The notes beneath the pieces were generated by a model, which was not told the DNA's origin, searched no databases, and was given only the letters and a program-made list of their open reading frames with translations. From Azolla caroliniana (taxonomy: Eukaryota > Polypodiophyta), in assembly GCA_043228905.1 (NCBI GenBank), contig JBHGNT010000012.1:3472001-3536000 (forward strand): DNA of 64,000 nucleotides, read 5' to 3'. The position numbers and the translations under genes were made by a program. Below, in pieces: positions 35,016 to 52,330 of this stretch (the stretch's first letter is position 1; each line of letters opens with the position of its first letter).

Positions 35016-35620
35016 GGAATGGGGTGGGAGATTGCCAGTTGTTCCTGGTACTTTGCACAACAGGTCGTGAGTGGGGAGCACTCACCATTTAGACATCAAG
35101 TCATTTCCAGGCATGGAATGCTGGTCCAAATCACCAAGAGTGGAGTTTGTGGGCCATCCGGTGAGCTTCAATCGTCTCTTCCTGCTTCTCATAGAAATAG
35201 AAGAAGCCTGGAGTTAGTTGGGTGTCTATGATAGTTCGCAGGTGGATGTGGCAGAGATGAGGTTCCTCTTCATCCATGGTGCACCAGAATTATGTGTTAT
35301 TCCAATGCTTCTTTAGTTCATTCATGAGGGTTTCATCTCTTATTTTTGTGACAAAACAGGTTTCTTGACTGCATAGGGTATCTTTGATCTTCGACTTGGA
35401 CCAGTCCTCTTGTGCCGCAAGCAAGAGTGGAAAAGAAATCGAGGTCGTCGATAATCCATTCTTGTGTATCGCTGATACATGTACCCTTATTTTGTCCACT
35501 GTTGTATGCCCTATACCTAGCCATTTCAGGGCATTTTGCGGGTGTGGTTCAAGGTCCTGGCTAGATGTATCACACTCATGTATGGCTAGGAAGGCTATGA
35601 TCTGAGGCGTGATATTCAAA

Positions 35621-36088
35621 CTATTGCCTTGGTTTGTTGTTTCTCCATTGGGTGTAGTTCCGTTTAAAGCTCCGCATTAGGGTCTTAACATGACTTATCC
35701 TTCGCCACTCCCCTGTTTTGTAAGCGTTAACGAGGATTTTCTCTTGTGTCTTTGGAGTCACCTTGGGCCTTTCCTTGGGGCTTAAGAAAGCACTAGGGGA
35801 GTGTTCATATGTGGGGGGGAGCTCTTGTAGTAGATCAAAACGATTGGAGCTCACTGGCGATGAAGGATTTTGTGACTGTGGAGTTTTACGTAGGACATGG
35901 GATTTCCCCACCACTCGACATTCCATCACAACCTTATCGGGGCGTGGTGGGGGAAGTTTCTGATTTCCTATGGTGTCCCGACCTTCCAAGGTCTCCATGG
36001 TGGGATCCTTAATGCGTACCGTGGGGTAGTTCTTTTTTAAATGACCAAGCTTTTTGCATGCAAAACATTGTCCCAGTGCGCCGATCAC
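35621..36088 (-). pseudogene. LINE ORF1 C-terminal fragment
   Basis: A 155-codon stretch begins near the 5' truncation with the zinc-knuckle sequence CFACKKLGHLKKNYP (about 36020-36068). The last metal ligand is Tyr instead of Cys. A basic Pro/Ser-rich tail follows. ORF1 of plant L1 elements is an RNA-binding Gag-like protein. The piece upstream of the knuckle is absent. Confidence 0.8.
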
Positions 36089-36106
36089 TTAATATCAATC
36101 TCTTTT

Positions 36107-38712
36107 AGTCGCTAAATTTTGTGTTTGTCATGGGCCCACCTAAAACCACTACCATGCTCTCTTCTTATGTTTTCTCGAAAACACTTCATACATTTTTACT
36201 TGATTTTGGCTAGGCATTCCTTCACATCCTTATTTAAATTGTGTCATGTATCCGAACGTTCTTCGTTATACCAACTTTTTTAATTGTTATGCATGACTTT
36301 TTATTATGGAAAGTATATGTGTTGGAGTGTGTATTGCCTTGCTACATTCATCTATTAGCATATCCATTTGTATATCTACTAATTCATCACATAGTATAGT
36401 CTCATTTTTGTCTCAACTCTACTCCACACAATCAAACATGGCTATAAGGGTACGCTCAAGCGTGCGTCATTCATTGTCACAAATGTTATTATGAACCACT
36501 GGAAGGCAAAGTGAGCTACTACTTGATCCTCTCATAAGATATCATACCAATTCTAGCCGTTGAGCTAGTTTGTGAAGCCATGTACACATCCAAGCATAAA
36601 CAAAACTACACGGCCAAGCATCCAAGCCATTGCGACTCTAAATCAAGGGTTGACCTTGTGGACCCCATGTCATGTATTAATTATTCGCAAACTAGTTCAA
36701 TGTTAATTTCATGGAATGTTGATTGTTTAAATAGAGAGATGTTATGAATATGATATGAGTTAAACAATCTTATAATGTTTGTAGAAAATTCCATATTCAA
36801 GTCTACACAAAAATTATTGTTAAGCATCCATTGAACATCTAATATTTGACATTATGGATGTCTTATAGTTTAAATAATTTTATCATGTTAAATAGAAGAT
36901 TCCATATTCAAGACTATGGTAACTGGTTATGTTGATTCAAGGTGTACACACTAAGCTTACGTATTTGTATTGGCAAAGTTATGCCTCCATGCTAATATCG
37001 TTAGTTGGAGAGTCTGGACCCTACACATATATGACGCAAATGGGACTAGTTGTAGAGACCCTAGATTACCTTTGTCACCATTCCACCACCTTGCTTGAAC
37101 CACTACCTAGGTAGTTTACCTTTGGTTCCTTAGGCCAAATTTGGCCTACTCGTGAATGATAAAAATTCTATTATACGAGGACAAAGCTAATGACCAATTG
37201 CTCTTTTCCCAACTCGTACCACAAACGCTCGCAATCTACACTCTCCCAACCTTTTCCTTGTTCCCCAAATTTGGCCCGGCTTGACTTCTAGAAAACTTGA
37301 GAGAAGTGTGCCTTACTTCTATTTAATTGGTTGGCCTTCCAAACAACCTCACCTCCATTATTTACTTTGGTACAAGTATCAATCGTTCACATTATCTTAT
37401 GTACATCTCATCTCTAATGCCACGGTCTAGGGAACATGCTAAAGATTCCTTGTAGAAGTAGGGTAATAGAGAGAGGAACATTGTGATGGGTTGTAAAGTT
37501 AATATATATGAGCCTTTATGCAGATGTAACATAGTTAAATCAAGGAGAACTATAAAGTTGAAACTATAAGGGTTCTTCCTCATTTAACATTCCCTAGAGC
37601 AAAAATTTAAGCATTTTGCTCTCATTAATCACTTTCTTAATCTCAAACCATAAGTATAATTATTGTATCTAACTTCAAGTTTTACTTAGTAGTAGGCACA
37701 CTAATGAAAGCTTGATCATGTTGGTAATTTCTTTCACTTTGCCTTTTTTCTATTGAGCACATGGAAACGTGGCAAAGTCTCTTTATGATTTAATGGTGAT
37801 CTGATCCTTGTGAATGGTGCTTAGGTCGTATAGTAGAGTAGAGTTTGTCTTAGTAGTTAACCTATGTATTAGTGGCTTGGGAGATGATTAAGACACATTT
37901 TCCCCATGAAAGGGTAGATTATGGCATGTTCTCGCACACCACAAAAAACCCTAATGTGTATACACTCTTGTGTTTGCCTACCTCAAGGTTGGTTGTACAT
38001 GAAAAATGTACATATAAGTAATTACCCCAATTTTTTATCAAGGTTCAATTCTAAGTATCTGCTTAAATAAATACTTCAATGTAGAGTAAAACCACTCCAC
38101 TTTGTCAAAAATCTGGCTATAAAATAGTCCTTTGCCCAAAATGGCATGAAAATCCAATCAATGCTCGTTGCGTATTACCTTTCACATTATCCAGAGAACC
38201 TCAGATTATGCACAATCTTTATCCAAAACGCAGTACTTACTTTCCTACATCGCTACTTCTAGACCAGCACATTACCCATGCAAGTAATGCTACAAAGCAA
38301 TAAATTGGAAACTCGAACGAAAACCCATTCAGAAGACTGTGCTAACACATCATTGTGAAAGTCCACAATCCTATAGACAATGATAAGCTCCAATAGTGGG
38401 AAAAATGAGAGCATAAGAGGTGCCTGAATGAATGCCTTATAAATTTGTGGATTCAAATTTCCCAATGATTAATGTAGTACATATATATATATATGTCTTT
38501 ATAAATAAAGAGATAGATTGCCTTTCTGAGGTTTACAAACTGGTTATTGATGATGAGTAAATCCTTGGGAGTCAAAGGGATATGCTGAAAAAACCCCTAC
38601 TAAGTCTCAAATTTTGCAACTCAAAGCAAAGTGGATGTTATGAAGCAGCTCATACACCAGGGCTTCTTTTATGAGAACAATTTAATAGAAAGGCAAGAAA
38701 AAAAATAGAGAA
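36107..38712. other. intergenic, no gene seen
   Basis: AT-rich spacer between the LINE and the 3' end of NTRC. The part adjoining 38712 must include the NTRC 3' UTR. A short TA tract lies at 38481-38494. No coding signal was recognised. Confidence 0.5.
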
Positions 38713-43855
<5,143 letters not shown>

Positions 43856-44249
43856 AATCTGCGAGGTGGGTCACTCTCTGTCGTGCCACTCCACTTCAAT
43901 TCACCTCCCCTGCCTCTTCTTCTTCTTCTTCTTCTTCTTCTTCTTCTTCTTCTTCTTCTTCTTCTCTGTGTAGGACTGACTGCCTAGCGATGACAAGTCC
44001 CACTACCCACACACATCATCTGTTTGTGTGTATGAGGAGAGTAGTAGTCTCATGTATGTCTTTTTTGTTTTGTTCTGTTCCTTTTGAGACCAGAATTTTT
44101 ATTCTTTCTTTCTTTGCTTTTCTTTTCTTTTTTGTGTGGCTCTGGAGGCCACTCTTTTTATTACACTTCAAACTTTGGCCTTACCGATTGCGCGATCGAG
44201 CGAGCTAAAAGAACCCTCTAGATACCACCATTCCTCAAAACACCGATAC

Positions 44250-44495
44250 CCCATTCCTTCCTTCCTTCCTTCTATCGTTCGTTCGTTCATTCATTCATTT
44301 GCTTGTTCGTTCATTCATTTGTTTGTTTGTTCGTTCATTCATTCGTTTGTTTGTTCATTCGTTCATTCGTTCGTTTGTTCGTTCGTTCATTCATTCATTT
44401 GTTCATTTGTTTGTTCCTTCATTCATTCATTTGCTTGTTTCTTTGTTCATCCGTTCGTTAATTCCTTCATTTGTTTGTTCTATTCGTTCATTACC
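44250..44495. repeat. (TTCN)n tetranucleotide microsatellite
   Basis: About 245 bp of TTCG, TTCA, TTTG and TTCC units. The corresponding place in the duplicated block near the RRM gene has only about four ATTC units, so the array expanded after the duplication. Open frames read through it on the plus strand have no gene character. Confidence 0.9.
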
Positions 44496-47025
44496 CTGCC
44501 CCTCACGCTCCACTCTATAGATATTGCACCACTTCTTTGTCCGTCCATCACTTCCTTTTGTCCGCCCCCCTTCCATGCCATTTGTAGCTCGCAGGGGAGC
44601 AATGAGTGAGGCGACTCCTCAACCACGCGTGTTTCTCCATCGACAAGTTTGAGTATTTGAGTAAGATAGCACGTCGTGCTTTCCTCGGTTGCCTTTGACC
44701 ACATTCGATTCTACCTGCCCCATCATCTCCATCCAGTCCACTCCTTCTCCATGTTCCTCTTTGTGTGCACTCTCGATCGCAACATTCGTTAGGAAAATGC
44801 TTCAATATTGAGAGTCTCGAAAGAAATCCACATACATTGTGTCAACATGTTGTCACGTTTACTCCTAAAGCTCGTGTTTCATCTTCGAGAACTGTCATAA
44901 AATCTATCCATCTTTCGGCATTCATATTGGCATCCTAGAAAGTGTTTTTATCATCCAATGCTTGTGTGTGTTTGGTGTGCGCATGCATGGGGTGGGTGCA
45001 TGTGTGTCCAATGCCACACATACACACACAATGAGATACGTGTGTATGTGTGACTCCCCATTGGTCTCCCATTGTATACCATAATCACTTTTCATTAATG
45101 AAAATGAAGCACATGGGTGCATAATACCATGTTGAAGCTTGCTTAAGGCATAACCTAGGGTTAACTTACGGTTTGGGAGTTTCTAGTTTTGTTTTCCTTT
45201 ACTCTTCTAAATCTTATGACCCCTACCCATATAATGCAACAAATCACCCTCATCATCACATGCTACAATTAATTTTCTTAAACTAAAGGATTTCTTATTT
45301 TCAACTTTTGTTTCGTTTCTAGTTTTACTAGCATTTGACTAATAAACAAGAAGACTCCATTACAACTATCTAGTGTGGTTATATTTTCATAAGATAAATA
45401 ATAGGAATTTCGTGATTCGTTTTCCTTCTATTATTGAATCTTTAAATATCTACATACTAAAGTTCCAAATCCACATCTTTTTTGGAAAAAAGAAAAGAAA
45501 AAGTTCCAAAATCCACTCATTTTGTATGGTTCTTTCTCGTATGAAAACTATGAATTTCAATTCTCGTTTTTCTTCTATCTTTGAAAACTTTTAACATATA
45601 CATTGATTCTCATGTAGTGTTATTTATTCCTTCACACAATTTTGGGAAGTTTTAGTTTCATTTTCCTTTTTAACTCAATTTTGCAGCCTTCATGAAGGCC
45701 ACTTCTATGCTCCACTGACCCAATGTGGTATATGTATCAATAATTGCTAGTTCTGTCGAATTTAAATATCAACATTGTGCTTTAAAATATGTGCTCCCAT
45801 TGTCTTGGCCTTAGAGATTCCTTTGTCATGCCTCAAAACTTATTTTGTATTAAGAAAATATTGTTATCTTAACAACTAAATGGAATATACTATATATACC
45901 TTCCATTTTAGAGGCATTTTGATTTTTCACTTCATCCTTGGTATGTAATGAACCTTGTGTGGTTTATTGGAGTGTATAAAACCTTTAAACTAAAATGTAA
46001 ATGGTAAAGTTATTAATTTGTTCCCTCTCTGAGCTCTCTAACAACTTCGATTGTTGATTCATTCTTCTTCTTCTTTTGGCTCTAGTAATTCTCAATGGAC
46101 CTAACTCTATCATTTGTTATGTGTTTGTTTTTCTCTCCTTTTCCATAGAATTCATTTTTCTTCCTCTTCCTCTTCTCTATCTTATTAATACCTCGTAACC
46201 CATGAAAACAAAATGTTAGCCATCATTGACATTTCACCTTCTTCTAGTGACAACTTATATTACTAATTATGAGAGAATGTCTTGACTCTCCTCTCCCCCC
46301 CCCCTGTTCGTTATGATTAGAAAATATCTTCAATCTATTCCGCACATCTCTGTAATGAAACCAATAGAAAATGCTATTATGTGTCTCTAGTATTCAATAA
46401 CTCATCATGCCTTTAAATTCTTTGAAGTATATTGTGTATATAATTTGCTTCTCTCGATCTAGATATTTGAATCTTATTGTAGAAATCTTATTACAAGCAC
46501 GACTAATGATGGAAATATTGACACCTAGAGATCAATTTGATAAGGGATATACTAATATACAATTTGTAATGGTGACATTTAATGTTGTTATCTATGCGTC
46601 CTTGCACATCTCAACAACGTGGTCATGGTTCAATTTCTAGATTTGAGTGTTAACTATTTTCTACCCGACCATATTCCAAAAGATTGGATTGTTAAGTCAT
46701 TGAGTTGAATAATGTATTAGTTGTGTGGCCTAGAACATCTATGATCATCGTATACATTTCATTTGAAAGATGGTGGTGGCAACAATAATGAGCAATTGTT
46801 GTTGTAATCATGCTCGATGAATCATGTGAGAAACCATACTGCTACCAATGAAGATGATTAAAGAAAATGTCTCAAAGCACTAAAAGCATACTACAAAACA
46901 TGTTTGACTAAGAGACTTCATCACGTGGAGTTTTTAAATATCTTAACTTTGTCCCATCTTCCCACCAAAGGGTCATTTTGAGATGATACCATTTCATGTT
47001 TACCTAAATCACCCATAGGCCACGA

Positions 47026-47278
47026 CATAGTACGAATCATACGTACCATACGGTCATCCCGCATTCGAGAATGTTTTAACCATTAGAGTATGGTAAACAC
47101 CCTCAAAGTATGGTAGATACCATACTTTAGTATTCATTATTTATTATAAGGTAAAAAAAATTTTAAGGTAAGAAAGTGTAAAAGAAAAACATAAAAATAT
47201 TTTGACAACATACCCATTCGTTTGCATTCGTATGAAAAAGAATGTTTGCCAATGCATTCGAGTATATTACGTACTATG
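47026..47278. mobile_element. MITE-like element with CATAGTACG ends
   Basis: It is bounded by CATAGTACG on the left and its complement CGTACTATG on the right, and is 253 bp long. Inside, TATGGTAAACACCCTC, AGTATGGTAGATACC and CATTCGAGTATATTACG are shared with 56536-56795. It has no coding capacity. I could not identify a target-site duplication, so the superfamily is open. Confidence 0.75.
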
Positions 47279-48079
47279 GGCATAACATACTCTTCACTAA
47301 AATACTACAAACTTTGTGTAGTTTTGTACACAATAAAGTCACATGATTACAAAAATAACTAAAAACTCAATTGCCAAATAATTTACATAATCTAATGGTT
47401 AAATAAAACACGATTGTATGGACACCATCAAAATCTAGCAAAACTTTTATCATTTAATAACTATAGGATTATGTTTTTTCTTTATCGAGCACAAAGTAAA
47501 AGAAATTTGTTCTTCCTAAAACAAACGTGTTTTTTTGGTTTTCCATACACCTAAATGCTCACAAGGGAAGCATCGTCCTTTTTGAAATTGTTCCCGAAAC
47601 CAAAAATCCATCCGTCTTGGTTCAACTCCCCCTTTCAAGGTGTGTATAGGCAATCACGATAAAAAAACGACTTTAGTGTGATTAGTCAACGTTGTACACT
47701 CATTTCACAAAGCATCGAACGTCTTGATGTCAAAGGGGATCAGAGACTAATAATTATGGGTACACTAATTTACCCTTTTCTTTTTATCAATTTTGCATAC
47801 TCAACATATTATTGGACATGTGGTACTAATGACCTTACAATGGTCGCTACCACGGTCACCATCTCTAACTAAACTTGCCCAATTCTACTTTGTTGTCTGT
47901 CTGTCTGTCTCTATATAGAGAGAGAGATAGGTATAGATATCACAATGAAAACACATAGTCATATTGATAAACGTGTGCGAAAAACACTATAATGACCGAA
48001 TTGTGCAAGTTGAATTGCCATATAGCCAAGACAAACACCCCATTGGGCCTCGATGATATTTGTTGTGTAGGAAGAAGGA

Positions 48080-48205
48080 TAAGATGGGAATCACATGGGT
48101 TGCGGGGAACCATCCAACAACTCGTAAGCTATCAAAGGGAGTTACAATATTGGACTTATCTACACATGTGATGGGCTTGTAGATTTTCCCCATTGCAAGA
48201 CATGT
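48080..48205. repeat. dispersed repeat, also at 62733-62992
   Basis: The block ACATGGGTT...CCAACAACTC...ACAATATTGGACTTATC...GATGGGCTTGTAGATTTT...CAAGACATGTGTT recurs twice in tandem at 62733-62992 in similar order. No coding frame or family was recognised. Confidence 0.65.
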
Positions 48206-48327
48206 GTTCACACTCACTGATGTGAATACCTATGCATACGTTGAAAAGAGAAATTAGAAGGAAACGGGGATTGAATAATAAAAGAAGAAAGAGCAAAAAC
48301 CTAAACATAGAGAAATGACCACATATA

Positions 48328-48344
48328 CACACACACACACACAC

Positions 48345-48377
<33 letters not shown>

Positions 48378-48417
48378 CACACACATACACACACACATAT
48401 ATATACATACATATACA

Positions 48418-48459
<42 letters not shown>

Positions 48460-48489
48460 GAGAGAGAGTATTGACATTCTATGGATCTC

Positions 48490-48550
<61 letters not shown>
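48328..48550. repeat. compound CA/TA and GA microsatellite
   Basis: Alternating runs of CA and TATACATA (48328-48454) are followed by a shorter and then a long GA run (48493-48549). Cys/Val open frames on the minus strand are artefacts of this tract. Confidence 0.95.
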
Positions 48551-48552
<2 letters not shown>

Positions 48553-49102
48553 TGACCTTCTATGGATCTTGATGATGAAGAGGATTGATCAACCCAATGA
48601 AGAAGAAGGAAAAGAAAGACTACACTGTTAGGTACAAAGGACCCAAAGAATCGCTTAAGTAAAGAAATTTGTGTTTGAAGGGTATTCTGGTAAATAGGGC
48701 TTTGTAGATCTGAGTGTATAATTACTTTATAAAGTGTAATTTTTTGAACATATAGGGGTAGTTTGATAAATTGGGAACTTCCAGGGGCATTATGGTAAAT
48801 AGACGAACTTCCAGGGGGGTGTTATATTGTTCATCTCTGAAGAAGACAATGATAAAATCTCTCTCTCTCTCTCTCTCTCTCGTTATGTTGGGAAGGGGCA
48901 GATTTTGTAATTTGATGAAACTCTGAGGGCTAGCTTTGTAAATTCGATAAACTCTGTCTCTGCCTCTGAGGCTCTGCCCCTGCTCCTCCGCCCATCGACC
49001 CGTCCATCGATTCGCAGAAGTTTTCTTCTGTGATTCTGTTTTTCTCCCCCTTCCCGAGCTTCTGCTTCTTCTTCTGCTTCGTCTTCTTCTTCTTCTGGAA
49101 CC

Positions 49103-51134
49103 ATGTTGATGTGTTCGCTCTTCACAAACACAGCAGGAAACATTCTTCTTGAAAGGTATGGATTCCATTCTTCCCTCTCTCATCTGTTTGTTTTCGTTTC
49201 TTGCACGCTTAAGTATCCATTTTCATACGCAAGCTTCCATGGTAACTCGATCCGAACACCAAAACTATATATATTTTTTGCTTTGTTTTACGTGGCTTTT
49301 TAATATCATATTTTTTCCTTTCTGTTCATATCTATCAATCGTGGTAGATGCCATAAGATCTATTTTAACGTGCACCTATTCCTTCATTCTCTGATATATC
49401 GCCACTCTTCCATACATCTCTGTATTCTTTCCACATAAACGTAGGAGAACGCTTACCTGTATATTCATCATTCACAGAGTCCATAAATATGTCTCATTGT
49501 ACCCAGATGGATCAAATAGGGATTCTATACGAGGGAAAGCTGCCAAAGGAAGAGATGTAATTCTCATTGCACAGATGATGTCACCCACAGCTACTCGGAA
49601 ACTATCAAAATAGAATGAAAGAGAGATGTATTTATTGTCTATTTATTGCATTGAAGAGGCACTGTTGGTTTCAATTATGAAATATCAAAGATTTAGATCT
49701 AGATTTGCTCATGATAAGAAGAGGGTCTTTAACAAGCAAGAAATCAAACCAATTGATTGTTGTATCAATGATTGAAGTCTTTTCATTTATGCTATTTGGC
49801 TGCGATTGTTAATGCTGAATGCAGAGTTATTTATTTGGTTGGTAATACTCACACTTATATTCATGGCATTCAGGTTCTATGGTGTACCGGCTGAGGAACG
49901 TTTACATTGGCGATCTTTTCTAGTAAAACTCGGAACAGATAACCTCAGTGGTGCTCACAATGAGGAACTCTTTGTTGCATCTCATAAGTGAGTAAAACAA
50001 AATGTTATAATCTTCCAAGTACATCCTAGTTCTTTGTTTACCTTGGATTTTAAAGTAAAATTTTCTTCATTTGTTGAATCTACATAATTGTAAAATTATA
50101 ACTTCTTGCTGATGTAATTGGAGTTCGACATGAAGTATTGTAGCTATTTCTTATATAATCAAGTGTTTTTGTAGGTCTGTCTTTGTAGTTTATACTGCTA
50201 TTGGAGACATTTCTATTTTCGTAGTCGGGAAAGATGAATATGACGAGCTTGCCTGTAAGTATTGTGATTTGGTTCATCAAACAGAAAAAAACAACATTTT
50301 GTATTATTTTGGAAAAGTTACATTTTATCTTATACTGCAATAGCAAACATTTCTAATTTTTGTTGTTTCCTTTCACACTGAGGGCAACTTGCTGTGCACT
50401 CTCTATTTCACAGTAGTGTGTAATGAGTTCGACGATGGAGACTATGTAAGGACCATAGCTAAGTAACAAAATTGGAATTGAATGCATATATTATCATATT
50501 ACGGCATACATAGCAACATCAAATAGAGTGTGATCTGGGAGGTTTATTGTTGCTATCGTCTATGCTTCCCAAGCTTCAAGTAATTTGAGGATAAAGAAAT
50601 GTTGATAGTATTAAAACTTTGGTTCTTGCCATCTTTGACCTACTATTAGTGAGTAAGTTGGAAATCCTTTACTTGGGATTCCGCTAATATTGAAGATGCC
50701 ATTCTTGTGCAAACTTCACCTTATGTTCAAGGGTGTTAACTTGTCTAGTTCAAAAGCAATTTATGAGGACATAATTTACAAATACCTAAAGAACTGCCCC
50801 ACTGAAGAAAAGTAAAACTATTATGCTGCTTATTTACTTTGTGCTTCCATACAGTGGCTGAGGTGCTGGTTGCAATCACATCATCTGTAAAGGATATCTG
50901 TAAGAAAGCTCCCACTGAACGTGCTTTTCTTGATAAATATGGGAGAGTATGCTTGTGTGTTGATGAAATTATTCTTCAGGTAATTTTATATCCAAAATCT
51001 AAATTGCATGGTCTCTTTTTAAGGTTCCTATTTTAAAGGTTGGAACTATTAACTTTTAACAGGGTACTTTGGAGCAGACTGATAAGGATCGCATCAAGAG
51101 AATGAGTCGGCTCAAACCTCTTGTTGATGCATAA
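49103..51134 (+). CDS. LOLITA: LOLITA-like longin subunit of the TPLATE/TSET complex
   Basis: Hand-built exons: 49103-49155, 49874-49987, 50175-50254, 50855-50979, 51063-51134. All introns are GT-AG, phases agree, and the total is 444 nt or 147 aa. The protein is a complete longin/sigma-adaptin fold: MLMCSLFTNTAGNILLERFYGVPAEERLHW is split between exons 1 and 2, then VYTAIGDISIFVVGKDEYDEL, TSSVKDIC, FLDKYGRVCLCVDEI and a short basic tail ending LKPLVDA. It matches the plant-specific family annotated as SNARE-like in Arabidopsis (At1g15370), identified as LOLITA, the small subunit of the TPLATE complex that drives clathrin-mediated endocytosis at the plasma membrane. Coatomer zeta and AP sigma subunits were considered; the ERLHWRSFLVKLG and GKDEYDEL segments fit LOLITA better. 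The start is the first ATG of the frame and begins the first beta strand, as expected. Confidence 0.88.
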
Positions 51135-51812
51135 AGGTATGGCTAGAGAAAACATACAACACACTTGGTAGAATGTTCCTTACATCTGTCCAAGTTTGTA
51201 TTGCAATTGTAGTAATTTGTTTGCTTACGCTTAATGGAGCTCGTATTCAATGATATGGAAAGCTACTTCATCATTAGAGTAGTAATCCCATCTCTCTGAT
51301 GTCTTTTTTGTGTGTAATCTGTTAAAATAAATATGTTTGAACAAGAAGCTTTTGTATGTCTTTATTTCTCAATGTACATGGCATTTAGACTGGTCATTTT
51401 CCCTGCTAATACAGTATTAATTGCTAACTTCCCATCAGAAAGCAGGATCCTAAAAATCAAGGACGTCGTGAACTTCCTATTCAAAATCAGGATCCTATGA
51501 GAATAGTTCTGAAACTAAACATACAATACCATGAACTATGTTGACTCTTTGTGATGCAAATAAATTATAAATACAGCTGAGGTGTCAACCATGTTTCCCT
51601 ACCTTGGACAATTGACTCGTCCACCTCCTTGTCACCATCCTATGGTGTTATAAATCTCATCTGAATACATAATCACATGGCATGTGAAATAGGGCAATGG
51701 TGTACAGTGTGGTTTGGTAACACCTTGTAAGATTGTAATGGAACAAGAATTGTGCTCAAACTTCACCTTCATATCTTTGTGCTGTTTTACTTCTCTTTGG
51801 GCTATAGCTCTA

Positions 51813-52330
51813 GTTAGTAATCGGCAACGGCTCAGTTTGAACTGAACCAAACCGTAAAACCATGGCTTAATGGTTTAAATGGTTCAGTTCAGCTTCACGT
51901 TTTAGTAAATGGTTTGATTTGGGGGTTTAAAGGTTTGGTTCGAGCCTTTATTGATTTAATGATTTTCGGTTTAAACGGTTTGATGGTTTAGGATTTACAC
52001 TTGATAATTTTTTTAAATATGTTTTTGAACATTTTAAGCCTAGTTTTGATATTTAAGAAAAATCTTTAAATTTTGAAAAATTTAAATTTGTAATAATAAA
52101 AATTATTAAAAAAAAAAATTAAAACGTGAAAATTTGAATTTTGACCTAACTTGAAAACCAAAGCCGAATCGTGAAACCTTGGTTTTAACGGTTTAAAGGT
52201 TTGAAAGTCTCTATAACCATTTGGTTTGAGCTTGAATTTTTTGTAACGAATCGGTTTGGTTTGGTTGAAGTTTAAATTTTTTTTAAACAGTTTGAGTTTG
52301 ACACTCTTGAACCGAACCATTGCCAATTGC
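51813..52330. mobile_element. hAT-like palindromic MITE with 8-bp target duplication
   Basis: The 518-bp element begins GTTAGTAATCGGCAACGG and ends CCATTGCCAATTGC, so its ends are roughly complementary (AATCGGCAACGG versus AATTGGCAATGG). It is flanked on both sides by the exact 8-bp word TAGCTCTA (51805-51812 and 52331-52338), the size made by hAT transposases. The interior is full of GGTTTRATGGTTTA and AAACCGAACC words that can fold back. There is no coding capacity. A relative lies at 55470-55853. Confidence 0.72.

Larger units (their letters stand above)
30632..36092 (-). mobile_element. L1-type LINE retrotransposon, 5'-truncated and dead
   Basis: A minus-strand insertion of 5461 bp is bounded by a 14-bp target-site duplication. 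The A-rich tail (T-rich on the plus strand) is at about 30632-30645, directly after the left duplication. The element ends on its 5' side inside ORF1, just before its zinc knuckle. Coding order on the minus strand: ORF1 knuckle, apurinic endonuclease, reverse transcriptase, C-terminal region. Numerous stops and frameshifts make it inactive and moderately old, although the duplication is still exact. Confidence 0.93.
44561..49102. other. intergenic, no gene seen
   Basis: AT-rich spacer between the NTRC upstream block and LOLITA. It contains a C run at about 46296-46306, the 253-bp inverted-repeat element at 47026-47278, a dispersed repeat at about 48080-48205, and CA/TA/GA microsatellites at 48328-48550. 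The last 300 bp should hold the LOLITA promoter and 5'UTR, with a duplicated ACTTCCAGGGG word at 48777 and 48806 and a CT run at about 48859-48880. Confidence 0.5.

Noticed and set aside
44136-44609. 157-codon plus-strand frame rich in Ser, Phe and Ile-His
   Set aside because: It consists mostly of the TTCN tetranucleotide repeat and duplicated promoter DNA.
48156-48454. Cys/Val-rich minus-strand frames
   Set aside because: They are translations of CA/TA microsatellites.
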